A stretch of 64,000 bases of DNA from Diplocarpon mali (lineage: Eukaryota > Ascomycota > Leotiomycetes > Helotiales > Drepanopezizaceae), in contig JAENRP010000131.1 of NCBI GenBank assembly GCA_024741835.1, positions 35,070 through 99,069 on the forward strand, read 5' to 3'. Of the stretch, positions 22,706 through 33,993 are shown piece by piece; position 1 is the stretch's first letter, and each line of letters starts with the position of its first letter. A program made the translations under genes and the position numbers. A model generated the notes under the pieces. That model was given only the letters and a program-made list of their open reading frames with translations, was not told the origin of the DNA and did not search any database.

Positions 22706-24009
22706 TCAGGGATCACCCACCCAGCTACCGTCTTTCATCCTGCCCGTCTCCTTTTCTCCCTCCTCTATCCACGTTTCTACCAGACCTTCTTTCGGATCTT
22801 CGTCCGGGTATCCCAAACTCCTCCTAAGCTTTAGCACCTCCATGCGTATTCTCATCGTGACCTCTTTCCTTAGCGCAACCGCTTCTGTCCCATACTTCAG
22901 ACCGTCGGTCAACTCGCCCATCTCCCAATTCGTCTCCAGGTTTCTCCGTGCCAATGCCTCCTTCTGTATGGCTACCAGCTTCTTCCAACGCTCCCTCAGT
23001 TCGCCGAAGACTTCCTCGCCATCCATACTTTCTCCAAATACAATTCTGACTTTCTTTCCGACCCTTGGGAGAAACCTTGGAAATCCTCGGGATTCGTGCA
23101 TCACTTCTTGATTTCCGTCAATGAAGATTGGAACGATTTCAGGTAGGGGCTCAGATTCAAGAATAAGGCGCGAGATCCCCCACTTGAAGTAGCGCAAAGA
23201 TTTTGCAGGATGCTGGTGCACTCGGCCTTCTGGGAATATGTGGATCCACGAGTGTCTGCGAGACGGGTATATCGAAGGAGCTTGAAAGGAATCCACCCCG
23301 TTTGTACTGTAGGTGAGAGACCCAGTTGTGAACGGGTCTAGCGCCTCATCGGTTACGGTATGAGAACTTGGGGACCTTGCGAACGGCTGAGAGGAAAGCA
23401 GTCGGATTGCCTGGGTCATAACGGGCTGGAAAAGGCCACCATGCGCAGAATGCGCGCCCCGATGGGTGGGAAGGACTTGGCCATAGTTGAAAAAAGCAGT
23501 AAGAAATCTGCAAGAGAAATTCAGTCAGCGAGTTGGGCATGTAAACTTACCATCGGAGGCCTCACCTATCCTGAAAACAGATATCATAACTCCCTAGACT
23601 AAAACGGTGATTTGAAGGATTAAAAGCGTAGCGACAAGGCAGTACACCCCAAATCAAGGGATCGTCCACTCTGGGGGGTACACCATAAGCATCATTCAGA
23701 TTAGGGGTTGATTTTCGAGGCATTCAACGTACACGCTGACATGATTTGAAACTACGCAATTTTTGTCAGCCTTATTATCTAATACTCCAAGAAAACAAAC
23801 ATACCAGTTATTAGCCCCCTATCTCTTCCCCCCACATCTCTCCTCCTGTCTAGAGTCTCTATGAAGTTATCCAACCCAATGACTTCCATATAGTTCAGTC
23901 CATAGTAGAAGCCCCGCGAGATGGAGCCTGTCAAACCCATAATGAGTGCACTGCTGAAGCGCCATGGCAGGCTAGGATTCGAGGGTGGCGAGGGTTTTGC
24001 AGAAGACAT
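22706..24009 (-). CDS. TAZ1: Tafazzin, monolysocardiolipin/phospholipid transacylase
   Basis: Four coding exons: 24009-23805, 23751-23733 (19 nt), 23670-23566 and 23507-22706, with introns of 53, 62 and 58 bp. Each donor is a GT and each acceptor an AG, and the phases sum to 376 aa. Splicing reconstructs the tafazzin core: RGLITVSNH, then the HX4D acyltransferase motif (His72, Asp77) in NHVSVVDDPLIWG, then ICFQDRFLTAFFNYGQVLPT, which closely parallels yeast Taz1, and FPEGR at about 201-205. Tafazzin remodels cardiolipin acyl chains in mitochondrial membranes. The C-terminal extension after residue ~290 is rich in Arg/Glu, as in other filamentous fungi. The gene is divergent from the NOSIP-like gene. 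An in-frame upstream extension exists but lacks family similarity. Confidence 0.92.
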
Positions 24010-24933
24010 GGCGCCGTCGCGCGGGAGTAAAGTTTCAACATAAGATACGAGGAAAAACGTCTGCCATGTAATTAATGAAAGTGAAGGCGACTGCGCAAAT
24101 TGACACCGCGATAGTGTCTGGCTGAACAAGTGACGTATCAAAAGTGCAGGGAAAGGGCATTTATGGAAAGCCGGAAAATGTATTTGGCCGGACCGGCTTG
24201 GCGCAATGCTGTTCCAACGACATTCAGCTGGAAATATAGCGGATTTTTCCATTTTCTTTCACATATTGTCTGTGTGCTCGCTCTGGAGATTGTGTATCTT
24301 CTTGGTAATACACTACTACTATACTGGTGAAAGATGCAATATTTGCCCGCAATTGGACTGCAGAGCTTTGAGATAGTCACCGAAAGTATCGACATTCATT
24401 AAAAAACTGCTACTCGCACACGTCCTGAGTGCACTCTTGTCAGGCAAGCAAGCTTCTTACTCAAACAACATATTGTCTGGGCAGGCGAGCTTGCAAGCGA
24501 ATAACTTCAATTTGGGTGGTCAATTCCAACCTGCCAAGCGAGACCAACCTATAAAAGAGCTTGCCTTCCACCCCATACAACTTTTCTCTCGACAAACAAC
24601 AGTTCCATAACTCTTCGAAATTTCCGATATACCCACCTCTCTAATTTTGAGATTATTTAGAGCCCAGTCCCCTCTGCCAATTTTGTTTTCGAGTATTCTC
24701 GAATAGCTCCTCTTTTGTCATCGCCGCAAGGTATGCAAGGACCAGTCTCTCTCCTACTCAGATTGGCATTTTGAGAGTTGCAGTTTTCTCTACTGTGCAG
24801 CATCATCGACGTAACCGGGCGATGCTGGGAAATATTAGCTAAGTCTTTCCAGCTATTGGATTGCCAGATCATCAACATCTTTCGTGCTAGGCCTTTTGCC
24901 TTGGGAAAGGCACTCTCTTTCTCAGGCTTCACC
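24010..24933. promoter_or_regulatory. Divergent promoter region between TAZ1 and the NOSIP-like gene
   Basis: This 924-bp spacer contains a TATA-like element CTATAAAAG at 24549-24557, about 380 bp before the NOSIP-like start. A pyrimidine-rich stretch at about 24570-24720 may contain the start region and a long 5' leader. Confidence 0.45.
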
Positions 24934-26138
24934 ATGTCTCATAGTAAGCGCAATAATCTACTCGAAACTGTATTTACATTCTGAATCTAACAATGACAGG
25001 CAAGCGCAATACATCTCGGGCGGTTTTTACTTCTCATGAACGTGGACTTGCCAAATCTGCCTGGAATTCTACCTCGGCTCGCCTTTCAAGGGACTCATTC
25101 CTGCCGTTTGCCTCGTGCAGATTATGTCTCCAGCCAGCTGTTTCGCCTGTGTCTTGCTTACACGGCGATATCTTTTGCAAGGAGTGTGCTTTGAGCAACA
25201 TTCTTTCACAAAAGAAAGAGATCAAGCGGCTGGAGAGAGCCAGGGGAAGAGATGAACAAGACGCAGAAGGTGACAGAGAGAGAGAGGATGCCGAAGCTAA
25301 AGCTAGAGCTGTACGAGACTTCGAAAGGGTCCAAATGGGATTGGAAGAAAAAAGTGGCTCAGCTGACCAAAATACTTATGGCAGAGAGGGCGGGAAGATC
25401 ATTATTGATGACGATGCTGAAGATGGAAAGAGGGGAGAAAAGAGAAAGTTTGAGCTGGATGAGGATGAGCTTCTCCGAATTGCTCGAGAAGAGAGGTCAA
25501 AGGCAAGAAAGGCTATTGATGAAGAGAAGGTACGTGCTCTGAATCAATTTTGGCCTCTTATGCTGACAATATTATCTAAGGCATCAAAAAAAACTTTGCC
25601 TTCTTTCTGGGTCCCTTCCATCACCCCCTCGTCCAATAACAACAACACTTTGCACACAGTAGTAAAGAAAGTAAAATTGTCACCTGTCTGTCCTGCCTCC
25701 CAGGCTACCAAGCCGCATAATTATTCGCTGCACGCACTGGTTGATGTCAAGTTCACGGAGGAGAAAGATGCAACTACCACTAAGACCAGTCAGCGAATCT
25801 GCCCTGCATGCAAGAAGGTATTGAGCAACACTTCCAAGGCAATGCTTGCTAAGCCCTGCGGCCATGTCCTGTGCAAGAGCTGCGTGTCAAGGTTCATGAC
25901 TCCTACAGGAGTGCATGATCCTCACGCGCCAGAGGTTGACCACAACGCAGTGGCTTGCTATGTCTGCGAGACTGACCTGACAGAAAAGAAAGCAAAAACT
26001 ACAAAAGGTAGTGATGATCTGAAGGCAGATAAGGAGAAGATCAGGCCTGGCTTGGTTGAGTTGAAGTGCGAAGGTACAGGTTTTGCAAGCGGAGGAGTCA
26101 ACGTGGTTGATCGGGTTGGGATATCTTTCCAGTGCTGA
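24934..26138 (+). CDS. NOSIP-like U-box E3 ligase / splicing-associated protein
   Basis: The spliced product is 365 aa. Exon 1 is only 10 nt (24934-24943, Met-Ser-His plus one base), intron 1 is 24944-24999, exon 2 is 25000-25529, intron 2 is 25530-25580 (51 bp, in frame and open) and exon 3 is 25581-26138. Joining exon 1 yields MSHSKRNTSRAVFTSHERG, the diagnostic start of nitric oxide synthase-interacting protein homologues. The N-terminal split U-box/RING-like half has CRLCLQPAVSPVSCLHGDIFC, a long acidic/Lys-rich helical region follows, and the C-terminal half has CPACKKVLSN...KPCGHVLCKSC...CYVCETDL. NOSIP-family proteins act in the nucleus as E3 ligases and are found with spliceosomes. 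There is no reason to expect a nitric oxide role in a fungus. The second intron could be retained without a frameshift. Confidence 0.9.
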
Positions 26139-27593
26139 ATTAGGGGGCCTATAGCAGTAGCCTAATCACGGATCTTATAATCACAATGTTGTAATTACCG
26201 AACATCATGTATGCTCAAGCTCGATTTGAAACTCTGCTTCTTCTATAATTTGACACCAAAAAAACACCACCACATCAAAGCCACCGTATGGGTATCATTT
26301 CCTCGCTGAGTCCATACCTCTCCATTAGATCATGTACGACCAGAGAAGGCAAGGCCTAGTCACTAGCTTGGTAAGATAGTTGCTCACATATAGCGTTAAC
26401 TCCTACGTTAGCTTTTGGCCACTTTCACAGACTGGATCGCGATTGCAGACTCAAGATCTATGATTATGTCTACGAACTCGTTGACGATTTAGATCTGGCC
26501 AAAGTGATCAAAGATGCAGGAGCCAAAGGCTTGGTTTTTGCTATTTTTGATATGGGAGGCCCCGCTGACATCTGCCTGGTTGTCTCCCAGGTGTTTACGT
26601 GCATATAAATGGTAGTAAGTCATCAAGAAAAAAGCGCTGTATCCCTCTGGCTGATTAGATCACAGGCAATCCAACGCACACTTGGAGCTTTTCAAAGGGA
26701 ACCACAGAATGAAACTTAGATAGATTGTTGATGAAGGCGCTTGTTATAAGTATCAACTAGATCTTCAAGTGCATTTTCTGAAATGATCCCCAGCTGGTAC
26801 ACTCCGCTGGTAGTTTTTATCAAGCCTGCATAATAAATTGAGATCGCCATCCCGCGTCTCTCTATGAACTTGGTAAACCATTCTCTGGACGCGTCCCAGA
26901 TCAAGAAGATCTTCGAGAGAACAGAATTTCTTCTTGAGAAGACAATAGATAAAGAGCCAGAGCCCTCTGAGCGTTTCTGAGTGCTTTCCAAGCACATCAG
27001 ACCACCTGGCCCAAAAGTCACCTAGCTACTCTCTCTGGCCAGTTTAGTCATGATGCAAGAATACTAAACTCGTTCCAGTTTTCATTGAATTGCCAAGTGC
27101 AATTTAGTTTGGCTTATTGTCTCCAACTTGGAAGGTTTACATATGTAAATTCTTGATATCAACGGTGCCAGACTGCGAAGGTTAATCGTCTTTATTTTAG
27201 TTGCATCCAAATAAGTAGGTTCTTGAGGAACCAAGAGTATGCTGAATAACAAGAGACGTATTATATTTGTACAGAATGTACTTCAGAGACTAGCATAGAA
27301 CGGGATTTTGAAATTTACTGCTTGTAATCAGATTGCATCAGTTTATAGATTACAACTCTACCTACTGGCCGCGAAGAGTAATATAGTCAATTTGAAGACA
27401 AGAGGATTATCTCAGCAGGTAATGCCTAAACTACTTGCCAACAAGACAGTGGGCTCAATACCTTCGCTACGGCTTCTACGGTCGTGAACAAAATCCTTGT
27501 GTCACACCATTATTTCTCCATTTTTTGTCACATATGAATACACGAATAAAAAAATCGTTTGTACACATCCCTAGTCTTATAAAACCCTTAGAA
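26139..27593. other. AT-rich intergenic region with short protein-like remnants
   Basis: Around 26440-26600 (+) one frame reads as a protein-like stretch (about 50 codons, beginning DCRLKIYDYVYELVDDLDL) with no start or splice context; it may be a gene fragment. A minus-strand frame at 26716-27021 (101 codons) is unrecognised. Neither is supported as a gene. Confidence 0.45.
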
Positions 27594-28240
27594 TTAACCC
27601 CCTTCCCTAAAAAAGCGAGAAATAAACAGAGACTCACTACCACCAAACACAGTCCGACTCAACCTCATAACCGCCCCCCTCCAAAATTCCCTAGCCCCAG
27701 CCTCGCTCCACATCCCAGCGACAGCTTGCATCGTAGTCGTCGTCTTTGCGCTCTGGCTCCTCGTCTTGATTGTATCTAACGGGTGGCTCAAGAGGGTCGT
27801 CACAACCCCGCCACGGTGCCATTCCCAAAGTTCACAGCCGTGCTCTAACCGACGCCGTGCTTGACTTCCAAGTCCTTGAGGACGTTGTAGCTCCCCATAT
27901 GGAAGCAGATTGCGCTCTCTTGCTCTATAGTTGTCCCGGTTAGCCCTCGGTACAGGCCTCTGAGGCCGTTCTCCTGGATGATGCTCCGTGTTGCATGAGG
28001 CGTAGACGCGTAAACCCGAGACGAGCGTGCATCGTCTATTAAAGCACTTTTTACCCGCTCGGTAGGAGTGACACCGCATATAGAAACCAAAAGCCCAGCG
28101 GTCATCCCCGCTAGTATGTTTCTCGCCGGGGTCAACGTCCCATCTTCTTGCTTCAAGGCGTTCTTGACCATGTCGAAATTCAAAAATCGGACGGTATCCT
28201 TGCCGAAGCTACCGGAGACGAGGATTCCGCAAACTTTTCA
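27594..28240 (-). pseudogene. Mitochondrial citrate (tricarboxylate) carrier-like pseudogene, truncated
   Basis: Minus-strand similarity to SLC25A1/Ctp1-type carriers covers only the last two of three repeats. Upstream, at 28240-28238, the frame meets TGA right before CGILVSGSFGKDTVRF. The middle repeat has the carrier signature VTPTERVKSALIDD and GLRGLYRGLTGTT, and the third has SHPLDTIKTRSQ and FWRGAVMRLSR. Between repeats there is an in-frame TAG (27847-27845). About 12 codons further on a frame change is needed (near 27805-27812) to continue from FGNGTVAG into VVTTLLSHPLD. No GT-AG intron repairs this without deleting conserved residues. Normally invariant positions are altered too (TTIEQESAICFHMGSYN where carriers have TTMKQ-type residues and an Arg). 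I infer a decayed paralogue; a sequencing error could explain the frameshift but not all three defects. Confidence 0.75.
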
Positions 28241-29030
28241 AAGGGCCCGAAAATATTCGGTCTTACCAATAAGGTTGGTCAGGAGATACCGGTTTTGAGA
28301 GGGCTTCTGAGTGGCTGGTGATGAGGGTAATTGCTGGGAGAGCTGGTAACGGGTCGTGGCGTAATCGCAGCTTTACATGAATCAGCTATTCGTTTAATAT
28401 CTATAGATTAATTTACCGGATCAATGAAATGATTCAGAACCGTTGAATATTGAATCACGTAATAGTATTACATACGGATAGGTTGGAAAGCCTTCCACTC
28501 CCTAGTAACGCATCCCGATACAATGGAGACAACCGATGAGGTATCTTTTTGACAGCATGCTAGGAGTATTTATCATTTCATGCAGAGAAATCGAAAATTA
28601 TCACATTGAGAGTAAGAACGTTGGAACTGATGTCTGTTTTAAGATATAACTTAGATGGGGTCGGCTCGCTTCTGCTCTGGCTCAGGGGCTAAGCGATGTT
28701 CGGTTTCTGACGCGGTTTGAGAGGATCGTTCTACATGGTAGGAAAGTAATAAAAACTCATTGCAAGGTGAAATTACCTCTAGATCATAAAAGTTCTCGAA
28801 TTTTATTGCTGGTATGTTTGAAAACTTGGAAAAAACAACTCTTGGTAGACTCGCTTGGCATATCGAAGCGCAACGCTCCGATACTCCCCTTTGACGACTA
28901 CAATTTCAAAAAAGGAATAGAGCAGTTGATTTTCCTTTGGAGATTCCATCCCCTTCAAAGTCCAAACTGTCGTTAGCAAACCCCATCGTGTGATTCAACG
29001 TGGTATCAAATATTCGTTCAAAGCTCTCCA
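28241..29030. other. AT-rich intergenic region
   Basis: No repeat-1 carrier sequence (a PX[DE]XX[KR] motif) belonging to the pseudogene was found here on the minus strand, and no other gene is supported. Confidence 0.5.
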
Positions 29031-30572
29031 CTACTCGTGCTTGATCTTCTTGACCTCTGCAGTATTCAGACTATGTCCAGTTTCCGCGATCTTTCCGCCT
29101 AGCATATCCTGCGCATTACCTAGCAGATTACCCGCTTCCTTGCTGGTGAAATCATTCGCCGACTTCGCAGCTTCTGTCGCATTGTCTCTCATAACCGCAG
29201 CCCGCTCCGTAGTGAGGCCTATGCTCTCAGCGAAATTTTCATATCCTACCTTGAGCAACTCGCTACTCTTATCCTTAGCATCAATAAGTTGTTGACCTGC
29301 TTTCTCCCCCGCGTCTTTTACTGCATCGCCAGCTTCTTTTCTTAGATGAGACGGACTTGGATATCTGCTGAGCGCTTTCAAGATGACGAAGTACGCTTGT
29401 ATGATAAGCTTGTGGACTGCTTCTTTAATGGTCATAGTAACCCCATTGCTGAGAAAACCTTTGAATATTTCGCCCCAGACGCCTTCGTACAGACCAGCTG
29501 CCCCCTCGCTACGGTAGATATTGACGACGGTGTTGAACACAGTGTTGTTCTTGGCTAGCATCGTCGCTTTTTCCCCTGCCTTCTCAGCTTCGGATCTGTT
29601 GCGATTCTTTTCTACTTCTTCCATCACGATCTTGGCGTCTTTTTTGTCAACTGGTGGCTTAGATGATGATTGAGCGCGAGTCTTGGCGAGTGCGAAAGGA
29701 TATGTGATTCCTGACGCGATGGCTTTACTGAAAGCCGCCATGAAGAAAGTGATTGTTGTCCCGGGATCATCACGCTTGGAACGTGGAAGGAGCATGCGCT
29801 TGAAAGTCTCGTAAAGAAAGAATGTGAGACTTGGGTTCAGGGTCAGGATCAGCTGGGCAGAGTAGCCTGACCAGAAACCTTGAATTCCTTTCTCAGAGCG
29901 AATCTTCGATATGATGTCATATACCGTTAGATCGGCGACAGGTGAAGAAGAGCGAGCTGCAACCATCGATGCTGTTTGCTTCCGTGTAACAATATTTGAA
30001 ATCGGAGCGGTAAAGAGCTTGGATGCCGCACCAGCAAGGGCTCCGACAGCCAGTTCGTCAAAAGCTGGTAGCGTGGTATGATTCCCTCTTCTTTGCAGAC
30101 GATTCGTTCGAAGGTAGTTGTAGAACAGGAAGAACAGAAAAGAGTCCACAATTGATTTCCCAGTATCTTGCAGAACTCCACTGTAGAACGCTGTCATACC
30201 CCCCTCCTTCTTATAGATTTGCTGGAACGCATCGAAAACTCCTTTGTATTCTCCTTCATCTGCTGTTGTTGCAGATTTTCGAAGAGACTTCTGGACTTGC
30301 AGACGAGTGACAACGAGGTCTAGTGGATAGAGAGAGAGGTTGGAGATGGCGGTGCCAGCTGAGCCTGCCAAAGCGTGGCCGAGAGCTGGGAGGCCAGCTC
30401 CGTCTGGAGCGGAAGATGAAGGTTCCTGAACTCTGTGATAAAGAGAGAAAGCATCCTAGAGCTGTCAGTATGAACAGCACTGAATTCTCACGTGTCAATG
30501 AGTTTCGAATTTGGATAAAGCAAGGCTCCAAGAACTACTTACAAGCTGGCTGTTGTAGTTGAAATTCGACAT
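29031..30572 (-). CDS. Peroxisomal adenine nucleotide carrier (PMP47/ANT1-like, SLC25A17 type) with long C-terminal extension
   Basis: The spliced product is 474 aa. Exon 1 is 30572-30543 (10 codons, MSNFNYNSQL), the intron is 30542-30426 (117 bp, GTAAGT...TTCAG) and exon 2 is 30425-29031. Exon 2 restores LPALGHALAGSAGTAISN before the first carrier signature SLYPLDLVVTRLQVQ. Repeat 2 has FTAPISNIVTRKQT and repeat 3 has ITYPFALAKTRAQ, so the tripartite mitochondrial-carrier fold is complete. The repeat features match PMP47-type peroxisomal ATP/AMP carriers, which feed ATP for fatty-acid activation. Two oddities are a ~45-residue Lys/Glu-rich loop in repeat 3 and a ~110-residue C-terminal extension of Ala/Lys/Glu/Asp repeats (for example AGDAVKDAGEKAGQQL). 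Peroxisome rather than mitochondrion is inferred from family resemblance. Confidence 0.85.
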
Positions 30573-31702
30573 TTTGACTTGCAAGCGGTCCAAACCTCCG
30601 ACAATAAGCGTAAATGCAATCCTAAACTGACTATCAGTAACTCACCGGGGTTTGTTGATGGATGTGCGGAGAAGGAGGGGGTCGAAAGCTTAATCGCACT
30701 TCTCGGAATGCCATACGTCATCTCCCTAGCGAAATCCGGGGTAAAAGTCGCCCTATGCACATACCCTGGGTCGAGCCAATGGAAATGACCAAGAAATTGA
30801 ACGTATACGGTGTTTGCCCGTGTATTTTCCTTTTCCTGCACATACTGAGTTCTTGAAACTCTTCAATAGTAGGGGTCACCTCCTCCAGTCTTTTAGTCTG
30901 ACCTGTAGATCGTCTTGTAATTATCAAAATGGTATTCGAGACGGCTTGATCAAGTATCTCTACGTTTCCCTCTTGAATACATATCAAATTGTAACATGAC
31001 GGCATTGATAATGCCAGCATAGTGCCAGGAAATACTGGTACAGCGTTTTAAAAATTTATTTTACTTTTCAGATTTATGAAAACTTGATAACTAAATTATT
31101 TGCAATAAAATCTTTACTAAGCAGTCACCTATTTTTTTTAAACATTCACAATAAAGATAGATTAGGCAAAATAATCATTCGACAACAAGAAGGACAGATA
31201 GTCATGACACCACCGACGAAAAGAAGGAGCCTCGGCTAACTGAGCTCTTCTTATGTCCATGTTTGAAGTGTAGAAGAAACCACAAAGCCGGTGATCTAGC
31301 TTGTAAGTTGTTTTGTACAGTGATGGCCATGACCTCAAGGTCTTTTTCGTCGGGTCCTGGAATCTTGAGTCTTGGTTTCCACTTCTTGCTTGAGTGATGC
31401 CTAGTATGTCTCAGCAAGTGAACTCCATTTATGTTGATGTCGTTGATAAGCGAAGCCAGTATCTAGTTGGCGTCGCTCTCGACCGAACGTACAGACGTTT
31501 GGACTTGCTGTCACATACTAGTACTGACACAGTAACGAGGTCTCACTTAGCTTGCCATTGCAGTCTGGATATTTGATTTTGTGACGCATACTTAAATATA
31601 CGTAGGACTCTCGACTTAAATCGTCTCATTGTTTACCTTTTGGCAATCTGTCGCTTCTAATCTACAAATACCATCCAATTCAATAATTTTCACACACACA
31701 AG
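30573..31702. other. AT-rich intergenic region
   Basis: No gene supported. A minus-strand frame at 31202-31417 has a protein-like centre (KKWKPRLKIPGPDEKDLEV) without start, domain or splice context. Confidence 0.45.
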
Positions 31703-32392
31703 ATGGCTGGAGAAGATATCTGGATGCCAGTCCTCAAATTCATCAAACTATTAATCCCCGGCGCGATCCTTGGCTTCAGTTTCGATACCTGACGCAAAAG
31801 GAGTTCAAGAAAACGTCCTCACCAGAACTTGAAGAACGGGTCATATGTCAACGATTCTTTTGAGCGTTGGTGTCCCAACCCAGCTATAGGTGTGTCAATT
31901 CTCACCAAGCTCGCACCCAGTAAGGAACGATAAAAAGCGCACCTGAAAGTTGACGCCACATATGAGTTTGTGAATGAGGGTGTCCTCGAGTTTTTCGCCT
32001 GGGTAGAAGATCAGAAAGACGAGCAAGAAGCGTATGAGTCCATGGGAGGGGCATGGTGCCAGCAACTGTACAGTATCTTACAGCTCAGAAAGGAAGCATT
32101 GGTGAAGGTTTCTGAGCAGATAAGTCATATGCCTCTGAAAGGAGAGCGATATCTGGGAATGGAAGATTTGTTTGTTGAATATGAATATTTGGAACTGGCT
32201 ATCAAGTGTTTCTGGTCACAGGGCTGGACGCGATACTTTGATGGAAGGAAATACGAGAATGTCTACCCTGATGAAGAATCCGACTTGGTCGTTCTGTTGG
32301 AGAAGTCAATCACACGAGTTCCCGAGGCAACATCCTACAAAGACTGGCGCGATAGGAATTTCAATTGGTTTATAGATGCTCGAAGTCTGTGA
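31703..32392 (+). pseudogene. Hypothetical gene, apparently frameshifted
   Basis: A well-placed ATG (AAGATGGCT, 31703) begins a frame that stops at TGA 31790. A different frame just after it reads FRYLTQKEFKKTSSPELEER and stops at TGA 31861. The original frame then reads FERWCPNPAI from about 31858 and continues, through a plausible intron (GTGTGTCAATT...CTGAAAG, about 31891-31955), into 140 codons starting near VDATYEFVNEGVLEFFAW and ending at TGA 32390-32392. The change of frame coincides with the TTTT run at 31858-31861, so one base gained in the genome or in the assembly would explain it. The product is not recognised; the last exon is acidic and Trp/Tyr-rich. It could alternatively be an intact gene with introns I have misplaced. 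Confidence 0.45.
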
Positions 32393-32776
32393 GTTTATTT
32401 GGCTATCTCGTCATTTGTCCCAGGAACAAGACAGATGTGGAGAAATTCCATCAAGAAATAGATGAATGAGGGGAATGATATCATTACTCTTGTAAATGTC
32501 ACAATCCTCCAATACCTGGTTTCATTGAACCCATAGCGGAATTTGCAGGATTTAAACTTACGAAATAATGTTAGGGACACCTCTAAGCCATCGCTTGGAT
32601 CGTCGCCTCCACCTCCGTTACCGTACACTCTGCCTCCATCGCAGGCCCTCATATTTTGTTGGCTGATTCGACGAAACGTGACGCTGGGTTGTACTAGCTA
32701 CACCAGCATCAGAATTAAGATGATTCTCAAGTCCTCGCAACTCAGCTACATGGTGGCCGGCGACGCAGTTTGAGTA

Positions 32777-33247
32777 TTATTGTTGCAGCTGTTTTCTATT
32801 TGCTTGTAACTTCAGCACCAATTTCAGAGAGCACAAGCCGTTGAAAGCGAATACAACTCCTGCAAACACGAATCTGAAATAGTTCAACGTCTTCACGGCT
32901 GTCACATTGTCCTTACACTCCTTTCTTTCTTCGGGAGTACAACGGCCTTAGCAGGATTGAGATCAAGAATAGGCGTGTGAGAAATCAATCAAGGAGACGA
33001 TAAATGCAAATACTATGAAGCCTAGCATCCAGAAGAGCTTGCAACCAGTTCGTCTTTCGTAGCAGCGATCGCGGTAAACTTCCAGCTGATGATAAAAGCT
33101 AAAATCGTCGAGGAGACTGTATTGTACTTCAGTCAAAAAAATTAGCTTTACATTCAAATGGACGGATAAGCATCCATAATTTGGTTATATTAATCCCGAA
33201 TTCCCCAGCCAGAAGGGCGGGTAGTCGAATTCGACCTCTTTCTGCAT
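32777..33247 (-). CDS. Candidate small membrane protein, exon structure unresolved
   Basis: Three protein-like pieces follow each other on the minus strand: a start MQKEVEFDYPPFWLGNS at 33247; a segment with charged FYHQLEVYRDRCYERRTG then hydrophobic FWMLGFIVFAFIVSLI ending about 33000; and a segment CTPEERKECKDN followed by hydrophobic FRFVFAGVVFAFNGL, ending at TAA 32777. The last two would make a two-membrane-segment protein with paired cysteines in the loop. I could not place splice sites that keep all three in frame, so the coordinates are outer bounds. No family recognised. It may also be a decayed gene. Confidence 0.3.
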
Positions 33248-33993
33248 CTTCTAATGCTCGCCAAGGTTAGTATCAATGCCCGTGAGAACGAGTCCTACGC
33301 GAAACAGTATCTAAGACCTTGTCCGGGTGCATGATAGGTATTCTCAGAGTGCCATTTCGATTGAAGAAAGAAGTTTTGATTTGGGAACAGTTGGAGATCG
33401 AGGTTGGAAAGCTGATCAGAGGAAAGTGTATGAAGGGACACAGAATAGACGTTCATGTTGTATGCTGCGTTGGACCATGAAAAATCATCGGGTGATGAGT
33501 TGTAAGGAGCTCAGGTTGTATTGAGTGATAGAAGCGGCGAAGATATACAGCTGATGCGAAAAGAGGGATGGTGGCTCCTGTCTCATCACCTAACAGAATG
33601 GCTGTCGCAACGCCCTTCTTTCACACCTTCCCAAACGTATAGAGGTCAATGGAATCTAGTATCAAATATGCGCAAAGTGTTCCACAAAATACCAAAAGTG
33701 AAGCCATGTAAGTGAGTATGTCTTGTATCTTGAAAACATACCTCATGGGCGGTCTCGAGTTGTACCTGCGGCTGGCCTCTTGTTCGCTCACTCTTGCTGT
33801 TCAACCGTCTGACGTCTATCAGATAGTCACTGCACGAAAGGTACCTAGTTCTGCTGCGATAGCAGTCATTGGTATCCATGCCAACTGTTCATAACTCCTG
33901 TCGCTTTGACAATACACACCAGAATCAATATTGCCACCCTATCCATGATTGCTGACCCATGCTCGTCTCATTACCTCGATTCATTAAGAGGCC

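Noticed and set aside
26440..26600. Short protein-like segment as a gene
   Set aside because: About 50 codons without start, splice sites or domain; only a possible remnant.
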